From Caulobacteraceae bacterium (GTDB taxonomy: Bacteria; Pseudomonadota; Alphaproteobacteria; Caulobacterales; Caulobacteraceae): DNA of 9,319 nt. Every line of letters begins with the position of its first letter. Position 1 is the stretch's first letter. The stretch lies in assembly GCA_020852035.1 (NCBI GenBank), contig JADZBR010000078.1:1-9319 (forward strand), in the 5' to 3' direction. Shown here one piece after another: positions 1 through 9,082 of the stretch. A model generated the notes under the pieces. The model worked only from the letters and a program-made list of their open reading frames with translations, had not been told where the DNA came from and did not search any database. A program made the translations under genes and the position numbers.

Positions 1-1344
1 ACGCTCGCCATCAGCCAGGGCTCGCTGCGCCGCGGCTCGGCGGCGGTCTATCTCGACATCCACCACCCGGAGATCGAGGAGTTCCTCGAGATCCGCAAAC
101 CCTCCGGCGACTTCAACCGCAAGTCCCTGAACCTGCACCACGGCATCTCGATTACAGACGAGTTCATGGAGGCGGTCCGCGACGGCGCCATGTTCGGCCT
201 GCGCTCGCCGAAGACCAGGGAAGTGGTCAAGGAGGTCGACGCCCGCACCCTCTGGCAGAAGATCCTCGAGATCCGCCTGCAGACCGGCGAGCCCTACCTG
301 ATCTTCTCCGACACCGTGAACCGCGCCATGCCGGCCCACCAGCGCGAACTGGGCCTCTCCGTCCGCCAGTCGAACCTCTGCAGCGAGATCATGCTGCACA
401 CCGGCAAGGACCACCTGGGGAACGAGCGCACCGCGGTCTGCTGCCTCTCCTCGGTCAACGCCGAGAAGTTCCTGGAGTGGCGCGACCATCCGACCTTCGT
501 GGAAGACGTCATGCGCTTCCTCGACAACGTGCTGCAGGACTTCATCGAGCGGGCGCCGCCGGAGATGAAGAACGCCGTCTACGCCGCCGTGCGCGAGCGT
601 TCGGTGGGCCTCGGCCTGATGGGCTTCCACTCCTTCCTGCAGAGCCAGAACGTGCCCTTCGAGAGCGCGCTGGCCAAGAGCTGGAACATGCGGCTCTTCA
701 AGCATCTGCGCCGCCAGTGCGACGCCGCCTCGCGCGCCTTGGCCGCCGAGCGCGGGCCCTGCCTGGACGCCGCCGACCGCGGCGTGATGGAGCGCTTCAG
801 CCACAAGCTGGCCATCGCGCCCACCGCCTCGATCTCGATCATCTGCGGCGGCACGAGCGCCGGCATCGAGCCGATCCCGGCCAACATCTACACCCACAAG
901 ACCCTCTCGGGCTCCTTCGCGGTGAAGAACCCTTACCTTGAGACCCTGCTGGAAGCGCGCGGCGCCAATACGCCGTCGGTGTGGGATTCCATCCTGCAGA
1001 ACGAGGGCTCGGTGCAACACCTCGACTGCCTCAGCCAGGACGACAAGGACGTCTACAAAACGGCCTTCGAGATCGACCAGCGCTGGGTGATCGAGCTGGC
1101 CGCCGACCGCACGCCGGACATCTGCCAGTCCCAGTCGGTCAATGTCTTCCTGCCCGGCGACGTCGATAAATGGGACCTGCACATGCTGCACTGGACGGCG
1201 TGGGAGCGCGGCTGCAAGTCACTCTATTACATGCGCTCCAAGTCGGTGCAGCGGGCGGCCCACGCCGGCGGCGAGGCGGCCGAAGAGGTCGATCTCGAAA
1301 GCGCCGCGCCCACCGACTACGAGGAATGCCTCGCCTGTCAGTGA
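1..1344 (+). CDS. nrdA: Class I ribonucleoside-diphosphate reductase, large (alpha) subunit, C-terminal part
   Basis: The frame is open from the first base, so the start lies outside the window; 447 codons are present, ending in TGA at 1342. The enzyme reduces ribonucleoside diphosphates to deoxyribonucleotides in the cytoplasm, with the radical supplied by NrdB. In fragment numbering, an early SQGSLRRGSAAVY segment (from residue 5) matches the region around SQGG-RGGAA in E. coli NrdA. The SNLCSE motif gives the active-site trio N125, C127 and E129. C147 in TAVCCLS is the likely partner of the redox-active cysteine pair; the other cysteine would lie upstream. PTASIS begins at residue 274. The paired tyrosines Y409-Y410 (LYYMRS) match the radical-transfer tyrosines, which argues for class I rather than class II. 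The tail ends ECLACQ, with C443 and C446 as the swinging-arm thiols. This CxxC spacing differs from the CxxxxC of E. coli and resembles the eukaryotic CLMC tail. No nrdB follows it in this window. Identification is secure; the subclass is inferred. Confidence 0.95.
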   Translation, partial: TLAISQGSLRRGSAAVYLDIHHPEIEEFLEIRKPSGDFNRKSLNLHHGISITDEFMEAVRDGAMFGLRSPKTREVVKEVDARTLWQKILEIRLQTGEPYLIFSDTVNRAMPAHQRELGLSVRQSNLCSEIMLHTGKDHLGNERTAVCCLSSVNAEKFLEWRDHPTFVEDVMRFLDNVLQDFIERAPPEMKNAVYAAVRERSVGLGLMGFHSFLQSQNVPFESALAKSWNMRLFKHLRRQCDAASRALAAERGPCLDAADRGVMERFSHKLAIAPTASISIICGGTSAGIEPIPANIYTHKTLSGSFAVKNPYLETLLEARGANTPSVWDSILQNEGSVQHLDCLSQDDKDVYKTAFEIDQRWVIELAADRTPDICQSQSVNVFLPGDVDKWDLHMLHWTAWERGCKSLYYMRSKSVQRAAHAGGEAAEEVDLESAAPTDYEECLACQ

Positions 1345-1445
1345 CTTAGCCGCCGCGCGGTTGAAACCAATTCGCCTCCTCCGCCATTGAGCTGTCGAAG
1401 GCGCGCGCCAACCCGGCGGGCGCTCAGGCAGGGAGACAACGCCTC

Positions 1446-1997
1446 ATGCGGGGCTCGTGGGCTTTAGGGGTTGTGCTGATCGCCACGCCGGTCGCCGCAC
1501 AGGAACGGGCCCCTCAGGGAGCCCCGTCGCCAATGTCGGTGGAAGCCGCCAACCTAGCGCTCGCCAACGCCGTCTTCGCCCCAACCGCCGCGCCCGGCCG
1601 CACCCCCGCCGCGCTCAGCGCCTCGCATGGCCGCTATGGCCTGGAGTTCGCGCCCCAGGCGGCGGCGAACCCGCTTGGCGGCACGGACACCGGCGCCGAA
1701 CTGCGCGTCACCCGCACCCTGGGCAAGGCGGGCGGGCCGGACGAAGGCGGCTATTTCCTCTACGCCTCGGCCGCCCGCAGGTCCGTCGACCTGCCGCCGG
1801 ACGCCCGCCGCTGGAGCGGCGACGACCGGGGACTGGTGAGCGACCTGAAGGCCGGCGTCGGCTGGCGCAACGGCTCCACGGAGACCACGCTCGGCTATGT
1901 GAAGCGCAAGGTCCCGCAAGCCTACACGGCCAATGGCCTGGAACGGCGCGGCGGCGGCATGGTCGGCTTCAGCCTGACGTTCCGGCCCGGTTCCTAG
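1446..1997 (+). CDS. Small exported protein of unknown function, beta-strand-rich, possibly outer-membrane
   Basis: This is a 183-residue protein that I do not recognise as a named family. It begins with a signal-peptide-like stretch: MRGS, then a hydrophobic core at residues 5-16, with likely signal peptidase I cleavage after VAA at 18/19. The mature part starts with an Ala/Pro-rich linker (about 19-60). It then has several segments with alternating polar and hydrophobic residues, at about 63-69, 83-92, 102-112, 131-139, 145-154 and 170-180. These are separated by Gly/Asp/Asn-rich turns, as in small outer-membrane beta-barrels. The end (FSLTFRPGS) nearly fits a barrel terminal strand but lacks a final aromatic residue. 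The ATG at 1446 is supported by GGGAG at 1431-1435 (10-nt spacing) and by the signal peptide directly following it. It lies 101 bp after nrdA in the same direction, so co-transcription is possible but not shown. Its TAG overlaps the glk stop codon on the other strand. Export is fairly clear; barrel topology is an inference. Confidence 0.75.
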   Translation: MRGSWALGVVLIATPVAAQERAPQGAPSPMSVEAANLALANAVFAPTAAPGRTPAALSASHGRYGLEFAPQAAANPLGGTDTGAELRVTRTLGKAGGPDEGGYFLYASAARRSVDLPPDARRWSGDDRGLVSDLKAGVGWRNGSTETTLGYVKRKVPQAYTANGLERRGGGMVGFSLTFRPGS

Positions 1998-2971
1998 AGC
2001 GTCACGCGCTCGAGTTCGGCCAGCGCCCGCGCCGCGCCGAGCAGCGCGGTGTAGGGGTGCGTGATCACCTGGGTCGGGATATCGCGCACATAGTCCGCGA
2101 GCCGCCCTTTGGCCTCGAAGCGGGCGCGGAAATCGCCGGCCTCCAACCGTTCGATCAGCCGCGGCGCGATACCGCCGGCGATAAAGACCCCGCCGCGGGC
2201 GCCGAAGGTCAGCGCCAGGTCCCCAGCCACGCCGCCAAGGATCGCGCAGAACCGATCGAGGGCCAGGCCCGCCAGCCGGTCTCCCGCCTCGGCGGCCTCG
2301 ACGACGGCGCTCGGCTCCACCGCGGTCGCCGGCGCGCCCTCGATCTCGCCCAGGGCGCGGTAGAGGCTGACGAGGCCCGGCCCGGAGAGCACGCGCTCGA
2401 TCGAGACCCGCCCGCCGTGCTCGACCCGCAACCGATCGAGGATCTGGTCCTCCACCTCGTCGAACGGCGCGAACCCGCCATGCCCGCCCTCGCTGGGAAG
2501 CGGCGTGTCGCGGCCGCCGGAGCGGGCCAGGGCGGCGACCCCGAAGCCGGTGCCGGGGCCGAGCACGGCTATGGCGCCGTCCGGCGCGCCGCGCTCGACC
2601 GCGCCGATGCGGTGCAGGTTCTCCGGCTCCAGCCGCGGGGCGGCCAGGGCCTGGGCGGCGAAGTCGTTGAGCAGCTTCACCGCCTCGAAATCGCAGTTGG
2701 CCACCAGGTCGGCCTCCGAGACCTGCCAGTCCAGATTGGTGAACTCGATCTCGCCGTCCACCACCGGCCCGGCCACGGCGATGGCCGCGCGGGTCGGCCG
2801 CTTTCGCCCGGCAGTATCCTTCATGTAGGCGCAGACCGCGTCGTCCAGGCTGGCGAAATCCTTGGCCGGATAGGTCTTCGGATAGCGGACCTTGCGCTCC
2901 TGATCGACCAAGGCGAAGCGGGCGTTGGTGCCGCCCACGTCGCCGACCAGCCCGACGTGCATGACGCTCAT
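1994..2971 (-). CDS. glk: Glucokinase (Glk family, ATP-dependent)
   Basis: Phosphorylates cytoplasmic glucose to glucose 6-phosphate using ATP. The 325-residue length is typical of the bacterial Glk family (E. coli Glk is about 320). Visible motifs in order are the phosphate-binding GDVGGTNAR at 10-18, LNDFAAQALA with the expected catalytic base D103 (matching NDFTA in E. coli), LGPGTGFGVA at 137-146, the sugar-binding EGGH with E161 and H164, SGPGLVSLYRA at 196-206, and the C-terminal adenosine motif GGVFIAGGIAPR at 260-271. All key residues are present, so the enzyme should be active. The ATG at 2971 is favoured because it overlaps the TGA of the upstream gene as ATGA and is preceded by a GAAGG/GAGG Shine-Dalgarno stretch (2976-2985). 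A second ATG three codons in (M4) is the alternative. It is the last gene of the edd operon. Its stop overlaps the stop of the convergent gene at 1446-1997, so no terminator hairpin fits between them. Confidence 0.95.
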   Translation of the reverse strand: MSVMHVGLVGDVGGTNARFALVDQERKVRYPKTYPAKDFASLDDAVCAYMKDTAGRKRPTRAAIAVAGPVVDGEIEFTNLDWQVSEADLVANCDFEAVKLLNDFAAQALAAPRLEPENLHRIGAVERGAPDGAIAVLGPGTGFGVAALARSGGRDTPLPSEGGHGGFAPFDEVEDQILDRLRVEHGGRVSIERVLSGPGLVSLYRALGEIEGAPATAVEPSAVVEAAEAGDRLAGLALDRFCAILGGVAGDLALTFGARGGVFIAGGIAPRLIERLEAGDFRARFEAKGRLADYVRDIPTQVITHPYTALLGAARALAELERVTL

Positions 2972-3698
2972 AGCGCCTTCACCTCGTCCGTAGCCGGGGG
3001 CGCGTTTTCGAGGTCATTCTGCTCGATACCCAGCATCTCGGAGAGCTTGGCGCGCTCGGCCGGGGTCAGGTCCTCGAACTTGCGCGGCGGCGGCAGGTGG
3101 GCAGTGGCGGCCTTGCTGGCCTCCAGCACCTTCGGCATCTGCTCGAGGATCTTCGGCGTCAGCGCCTGCATCTCGGCCACCATCTCCGGGTCCATCTGCA
3201 GCGACATGGACTCGGCGGCGTAGAAAGCGCCAGTCGGGGTGGAGAAGAACCGGTCGAGTTCACCCAGCTGAGCCGCCGTGAACTTGCGGGCGTAGGCGCG
3301 GGTGAGGGCCGTACGCACGTCGGGCTCCATCTCGATCATCACCGAGGTCATGGCGCCCATCATCGCCTTCATGCTGGCCTGGGTGCGTTCGCGGTAGTGC
3401 GGGTCGGTGATCGCCATAATCTCGGCGACAGTGGCCTTGTCGATCCTGGCCGCCGCCTCGGCGTCGAGCCCGCCTAGCTCCGCCATCTGGCCAGCGGGCA
3501 GCTCCATCGCCGCGTCCATGGTGTCGGCGATGAGCTTGTCGAAGGCGGAGCCCATCAGCCGCTTGTAGGTCCCTTCTGGAAAGAGCTTGGCCACCACGGG
3601 CCGGGCGGCGGCCAGCCGGTCCGGCGCCGGCTGCGCCGAGGCAAGGCCCGCCGGCGCGAGGGCCAGCGCCGCGGCGAACGTGAACGCCGTCAGGCTTT

Positions 3699-3702
<4 letters not shown>
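2968..3702 (-). CDS. Secreted DUF2059-domain protein
   Basis: The product is 244 residues, probably periplasmic. Residues 1-23 form a clear signal peptide (MKS, hydrophobic Ala/Leu core, ASA before Q24). The ARKFTAAQLGELDRFFSTPTG segment at about 138-158, followed by YAAESMSLQM, fits the DUF2059 domain, a helical module of unknown function common in Gram-negative exported proteins. The protein is methionine-rich: 18 Met including the start, six of them within residues 111-125. The C-terminal 40 residues (KFEDLTPAERAKLSEMLGI) form another short helical element after a Pro-rich linker. There are no cysteines and no lipobox. The start at 3702 overlaps the edd TGA as ATGA, with AAGGAA at 3710-3715 and a 7-nt spacer. 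The stop overlaps the glk start in the same way, so both neighbours are probably translationally coupled to it. No enzymatic role can be assigned; its place between two Entner-Doudoroff genes suggests co-expression during sugar growth. Confidence 0.88.
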
Positions 3703-5516
<1,814 letters not shown>

Positions 5517-5521
5517 GCAAG

Positions 5522-5528
5522 CCTCCTT
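5522..5528 (-). promoter_or_regulatory. Strong ribosome binding site of edd
   Basis: On the minus strand the bases read AAGGAGG, a full anti-16S match, with 5 nt before the ATG at 5516. This fixes the edd start over the out-of-frame ATG at 5520. It suggests high translation of the first operon gene, with the two downstream genes reached through ATGA coupling. Confidence 0.8.
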
Positions 5529-5554
5529 CGGCCGGCGGACTGGGCCTCGCCTTC

Positions 5555-5581
5555 TAGATAGGCGCCGCGGCGATCGATCAA
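5555..5581 (-). promoter_or_regulatory. Possible promoter of the edd operon
   Basis: Reading the minus strand, TTGATC (5581-5576) and TATCTA (5560-5555) stand 15 nt apart and resemble housekeeping -35 and -10 boxes, although the spacing is shorter than the usual 17. Transcription would start near 5548 and give a leader of roughly 30 nt ending in the strong edd ribosome binding site. The spacer holds a perfect 10-bp palindrome, CGCCGCGGCG (5563-5572), which could be an operator or a chance feature of GC-rich DNA. No experimental or motif-model support is available here. Confidence 0.35.
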
Positions 5582-5755
5582 CGCCTAAGCCGCGCCCGGG
5601 CTTCGGTCAAAACGGCCGAAATCCGGCGACCGCGACAACTGCCGAAACTTTGCTCGGCCGCACAGGAACAAACCGGCTCCGCCGTCAGCTTGTGCAGGGC
5701 GGCGAGGGCGTCGCGACCTGGGCCATTTCGACCCTGAGTACCTGGGAAGAACCTC

Positions 5756-6811
5756 ATGAAAATCGCACAAGTTCCGCCGCTCTATGAGGCCGTGCCGCCG
5801 CGCTTCTATGGCGGCACCGAGCGGCTGGTCGCACATTTGACCGACGCTCTGGTCGACCTCGGCCACGATGTGACCCTGTTCGCCGCCGCCGACGCGCGCA
5901 CCAAGGCCAGGCTCGCGCCGGTGCGCGACCAGTCGATCCGGCTGGACCCGGCTCCGCTGATGTCGGACCTCGCCGCCCACATGGCCATGCTGGCCGAGGT
6001 CCGCGACCGCGCCGGCGAGTTCGACGTGATCCACTTTCACACCGACATGGTCCACTTTCCCTTCTTCGCCGATCTGGCCGGCAAGACGCTCACCACCCTG
6101 CACGGGCGCCTGGATCTGAAAGACCTGCCGGAGGTCTACTGGCGCTGGACGCAGTTCCCCCTGGTCTCGATCTCGGATTCGCAGAGGCGGCCGATCCCCT
6201 TCGCCAACTGGGCCGGCACTGTGCTGCATGGCGTGACCGCGGACCTCTACGCCTTCCACGAGCGTTCGGACGGCTACCTCGCCTTCCTCGGCCGCATCTC
6301 GCCGGAGAAGCGCCCCGACCGCGCTATCGCCATCGCCAAGGCGGCAGGCCGTCGGCTGAGGATCGCCGCCAAGGTGGACAAGGTCGACGTCGACTATTTC
6401 AAGAAAGAGATCGAACCGCTGCTCGATCATCCGCTGATCGAATACATCGGCGAGATCGGCGACGACGAGAAGTCGGACTTCCTCGGCGGCGCGGCGGCCT
6501 TGCTCTTCCCCATCGACTGGCCCGAGCCCTTCGGCCTGGTGATGATCGAGGCGATGGCCTGCGGGACGCCGGTGATCGCCTACGAGTGCGGCTCGGTGCC
6601 GGAGGTGATCGCCCACGGCTCCACGGGCTTCATCGTCCACAACCAGACCGAGGCGCTGGCGGCGATCGAGCGCCTGCCGGAGCTTAGCCGCCGAGAGATC
6701 CGCAATCACTTCGAGTTGAGGTTCTCGGCCATCGCAATGGCCCGCCGCTACCTCGACCTCTATGCTGGACTCGCCGCCGCGACTGAACGGCCGCTCGCCG
6801 CCACCGCCTGA
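5756..6811 (+). CDS. GT4-type glycosyltransferase (GT-B fold)
   Basis: A retaining glycosyltransferase of the GT4 superfamily that transfers a sugar from a nucleotide-sugar donor to an unknown acceptor. It is 351 residues with two Rossmann-like halves. The N-terminal half has the acceptor-side glycine loop YGGTERLV at 18-25, FDVIHFHTDM at 89-98 and TLHG at 114-117. The linker strand is VLHGV at 156-160. The C-terminal half has FLGRISPEKRPD at 177-188, with the basic pair typical of phosphate contacts. It also has the hallmark E-x7-E motif in EPFGLVMIE, with E257 and E265, and then ACGTPVIAYECGSVPEVI at 268-285. There is no signal peptide or membrane segment, so it should be cytosolic or peripheral. 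The ATG at 5756 has GGGAAG at 5744-5749 (6-nt spacer). The next gene begins 13 bp after its stop, so the two form an operon and probably share a pathway. Donor and acceptor cannot be read from sequence alone; some relatives are annotated only as glycosyl transferase group 1. Confidence 0.92.
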   Translation: MKIAQVPPLYEAVPPRFYGGTERLVAHLTDALVDLGHDVTLFAAADARTKARLAPVRDQSIRLDPAPLMSDLAAHMAMLAEVRDRAGEFDVIHFHTDMVHFPFFADLAGKTLTTLHGRLDLKDLPEVYWRWTQFPLVSISDSQRRPIPFANWAGTVLHGVTADLYAFHERSDGYLAFLGRISPEKRPDRAIAIAKAAGRRLRIAAKVDKVDVDYFKKEIEPLLDHPLIEYIGEIGDDEKSDFLGGAAALLFPIDWPEPFGLVMIEAMACGTPVIAYECGSVPEVIAHGSTGFIVHNQTEALAAIERLPELSRREIRNHFELRFSAIAMARRYLDLYAGLAAATERPLAATA

Positions 6812-6824
6812 ACCCGGGAGCCGC

Positions 6825-8978
6825 ATGGACGACCTCGCGCCAGCGCCCGCCCCCCACGTGGAGCAGGGCGAAACGGGCGAACCGCGCGTTCCGCATCGCC
6901 TGTTCGCCCTGAAGGACAAGGACACCTTCGTGGTGGCCGACGCCTTCGGCGACATCGAGGGGCGCGGCGACGGCCTTTTCCACAACGACACCCGGCTGCT
7001 GTCGCGCTTCAAGCTGACACTCGGCGGGCATCCGCCGTCTCTGCTGAGCGCGGCGATCAGCCAGGACAACGTCTTCTTCACCTCCCACGGCGCGAACCAG
7101 CAGTTGCCCTTTCCCGGCGGCCGGGTCGGCCCGCCCGGGGTGATCCACGTGGAGCGCAAGCGCTTCCTCTGGGACCAACGGCTCTACGAGTGCGTCACCT
7201 GCACCAACTACAGCCGCGACGAGGTGATCCTGCCGCTGCAGCTGCACTTCGCGGCCGACTTCCACGACATGTTCGAGGTGCGCGGCAGCCGCCGGCCACG
7301 GCGAGGCGAACTCTTCGCGCCGCAGTTCGACGGCCGCTCGGTCCGCTACAGCTACAAGGGTCTGGACGCCGTCACCCGCACCAGCATCCTCAGCTTCTCC
7401 GAGCCGCCGGGCCGGCTGACGCCGCATCGCGCCGAGTTCATGATCCCCTTGCGGCCCGAGGCGAAGTTCGAGCTCTATGTGGAGGTCGCGGCCGACCCCG
7501 ACGACGCGCCGAGCCGCGAGCGCTTCCGCTCCGCCGCCGCCCGCGCCCGGTTCGACATGCGCGCCCGCCGCCGCCACGGCGCGCGGCTGCGCAGCTCCGG
7601 CCGGCTGTTCAACGAGTGGCTTGAGAAGTCCCGCTCGGACCTGGCGCTGCTCACCACGCGCCTCGACACCGGCCCCTATCCCTACGCCGGCATTCCCTGG
7701 TTCTCGACCGCCTTCGGGCGCGACGCGATCATCACCGCCTGGCAGATCCTCTGGTTCGAGCCGTCGCTGGCCAAGGGCGTGCTCGCCTATCTCGCCGCCA
7801 CCCAGGCGACCGAGGTCGACCCCTTCCGCGACTCCGCCCCCGGCAAGATCCAGCACGAGACCCGCAAGGGCGAGATGACCGCCGTCGGCGAACTGCCCTT
7901 CGGCCGCTATTACGGCGGGGTCGACACCACGCCGCTGTTCGTCGCCCTGGCCGGCGCCTACGCGCAGCGGACCGGCGACCTTGCCTTTATCGACCGCATC
8001 TGGCCGAACCTGCTGGCCGCCGAAGGCTGGATGCGCGACTTCGGCGATTCCAATGGCGACGGCCTGCTGGACTACGCCCGCGGCGCCCAGACGGGACTTT
8101 CCAACCAGGGTTGGAAGGACTCCGAGGATTCCGTCTTTCACGCCGACGGCCGCTTCCCAGAAGGCCCCATCGCGCTGGTGGAGGTGCAGGGCTACGCCTT
8201 CGCCGCCTATCGCGCCCTCGCCCGGCTGGCCGCCCTGCGCGGCGACGCGCAACAGGCGAGCGCCTGGTCGGCCCGCTCGGAGCAGCTGCGCGCGCTGGTC
8301 GAGGACCGCTTCTGGATGGAGGACCGGGGGACCTACGGCATCGCCATCGACGGCCGGGGCGACCTCTGCCGCGTGCCCAGCTCCAACCCTGGGCACCTGC
8401 TGTTCTTCGACCTGCCATCGCCGGCCCGCGCCGCGCGGGTGACCGAACAACTGACCTCGGCCGCCTTCGACACCGGCTGGGGCGTCCGCACCCTGCCGAC
8501 CGGCCAGGCGCGCTACAACCCGATGAGCTACCACAACGGCTCGGTCTGGCCGCACGACACCTCGATCTGCGCCATGGGGCTCTCGCGCTATGGCGAGCGG
8601 GACGGAGTGGTGAGCCTGGTCTCCTCGCTCTTCGAGACCGCCGCCCACTTCGACATGCGCCTGCCGGAACTGTTCTGCGGCTTTCCCCGCGCGCCGGGCG
8701 AGCCGCCGGTGGCCTATCCCGTCGCCTGCCTGCCGCAGGCCTGGGCGGCCGGCTCGGCCTTCCTGATGCTGCAGGCGTGCCTGGGCCTGACCGTGGACGG
8801 TCTGAAAGGCGAGCTGCATGTGGTCGACCCGCGCCTGCCGATCGGCATCGACCGGCTGTGGGTCGAGGGCCGCAGGGTCGGCGGCGAAAAGACCGACCTG
8901 CTTTTCGAGCGTTCGGGACAAGCCACGGTCGTGCGCACCGTGGGGCGCTCGAACGTCCCGCTGTTCGTGCGTTGCTAG
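6825..8978 (+). CDS. Glycogen-debranching-type glucosidase (amylo-alpha-1,6-glucosidase family)
   Basis: A 717-residue cytoplasmic glycoside hydrolase with no signal peptide. Residues about 25-220 form the beta-sandwich bacterial GDE N-terminal domain (FVVADAFGDIEGRGDGLFHNDTR at 35-57). Residues about 260-655 form an alpha/alpha-barrel catalytic domain. Family motifs are WFSTAFGRDA at 292-301, APGKIQHETRKGE at 338-350, YYGGVDTTPLF at 362-372, SNQGWKDSEDS at 426-436, YHNGSVWPHDTSI at 569-581 and LPELFCGF at 613-620. D432 and E615 are candidate catalytic acids by position in the motifs, an inference only. Proteins of this architecture are usually annotated as amylo-alpha-1,6-glucosidase, though few have been tested; the substrate may be a smaller glucoside rather than glycogen. 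The ATG at 6825 is chosen because GGGAG (6816-6820) precedes it and the gap to the glycosyltransferase stop is 13 bp. An in-frame ATG at 6762 would add 21 low-complexity residues and overlap the upstream gene. The C-terminal part ends in a beta-rich tail (about 660-717). Confidence 0.88.
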   Translation: MDDLAPAPAPHVEQGETGEPRVPHRLFALKDKDTFVVADAFGDIEGRGDGLFHNDTRLLSRFKLTLGGHPPSLLSAAISQDNVFFTSHGANQQLPFPGGRVGPPGVIHVERKRFLWDQRLYECVTCTNYSRDEVILPLQLHFAADFHDMFEVRGSRRPRRGELFAPQFDGRSVRYSYKGLDAVTRTSILSFSEPPGRLTPHRAEFMIPLRPEAKFELYVEVAADPDDAPSRERFRSAAARARFDMRARRRHGARLRSSGRLFNEWLEKSRSDLALLTTRLDTGPYPYAGIPWFSTAFGRDAIITAWQILWFEPSLAKGVLAYLAATQATEVDPFRDSAPGKIQHETRKGEMTAVGELPFGRYYGGVDTTPLFVALAGAYAQRTGDLAFIDRIWPNLLAAEGWMRDFGDSNGDGLLDYARGAQTGLSNQGWKDSEDSVFHADGRFPEGPIALVEVQGYAFAAYRALARLAALRGDAQQASAWSARSEQLRALVEDRFWMEDRGTYGIAIDGRGDLCRVPSSNPGHLLFFDLPSPARAARVTEQLTSAAFDTGWGVRTLPTGQARYNPMSYHNGSVWPHDTSICAMGLSRYGERDGVVSLVSSLFETAAHFDMRLPELFCGFPRAPGEPPVAYPVACLPQAWAAGSAFLMLQACLGLTVDGLKGELHVVDPRLPIGIDRLWVEGRRVGGEKTDLLFERSGQATVVRTVGRSNVPLFVRC

Positions 8979-9003
8979 AGGCTACGACCTTAAGCCCCAT
9001 CTG

Positions 9004-9022
9004 CGGGCCGCCTATCGGCCCG
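9004..9022 (+). terminator. Hairpin after the debranching gene, possible terminator
   Basis: CGGGCCG (9004-9010) and CGGCCCG (9016-9022) form a perfect 7-bp GC stem with a 5-nt loop, starting 26 bp after the TAG at 8976. The sequence after it (AAGCAAATGAG) lacks a T-run, so intrinsic termination would be weak. It may instead protect the 3' end of the two-gene transcript or end it with Rho. Confidence 0.4.
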
Positions 9023-9082
9023 AAGCAAATGAGCGCTTTCGACCCGTTGCGGACATTGCGGCCCCATGCGTTCGCGCCAGGT

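Noticed and set aside
1400..1409. GGCGCGCGCC palindrome between nrdA and the exported-protein gene
   Set aside because: It is a simple GC alternation with no loop and no T-run, so it is not a credible terminator or operator.
1457..3223. A 588-codon plus-strand frame crossing the exported protein, glk and part of the DUF2059 gene
   Set aside because: It spans genes on both strands and has Arg/Pro/Gly/His-rich composition without motifs; it is a shadow of strongly supported genes.
5602..5646. TTCGG/CCGAA inverted repeat (5602-5620) and a second GCCGAA at 5641 in the divergent intergenic region
   Set aside because: The arms are only 5 bp, common in this base composition, and show no clear link to promoter boxes of the glycosyltransferase gene.
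6762..6824. Upstream ATG at 6762 as the start of the debranching gene
   Set aside because: It would overlap the glycosyltransferase by 50 bp, add low-complexity Pro/Ser/Arg residues, and ignore the GGGAG site just before 6825.
5585..7159. A 524-codon minus-strand frame opposite the glycosyltransferase
   Set aside because: The plus-strand glycosyltransferase has all its family motifs over the same bases; the antisense product has only biased composition.
6684..8921. A 745-codon open frame on the minus strand opposite the debranching gene
   Set aside because: It is low in complexity (runs of Arg, Ala, Gly, Gln, His), lacks any domain, and mirrors the GC-rich third positions of the real gene on the other strand.
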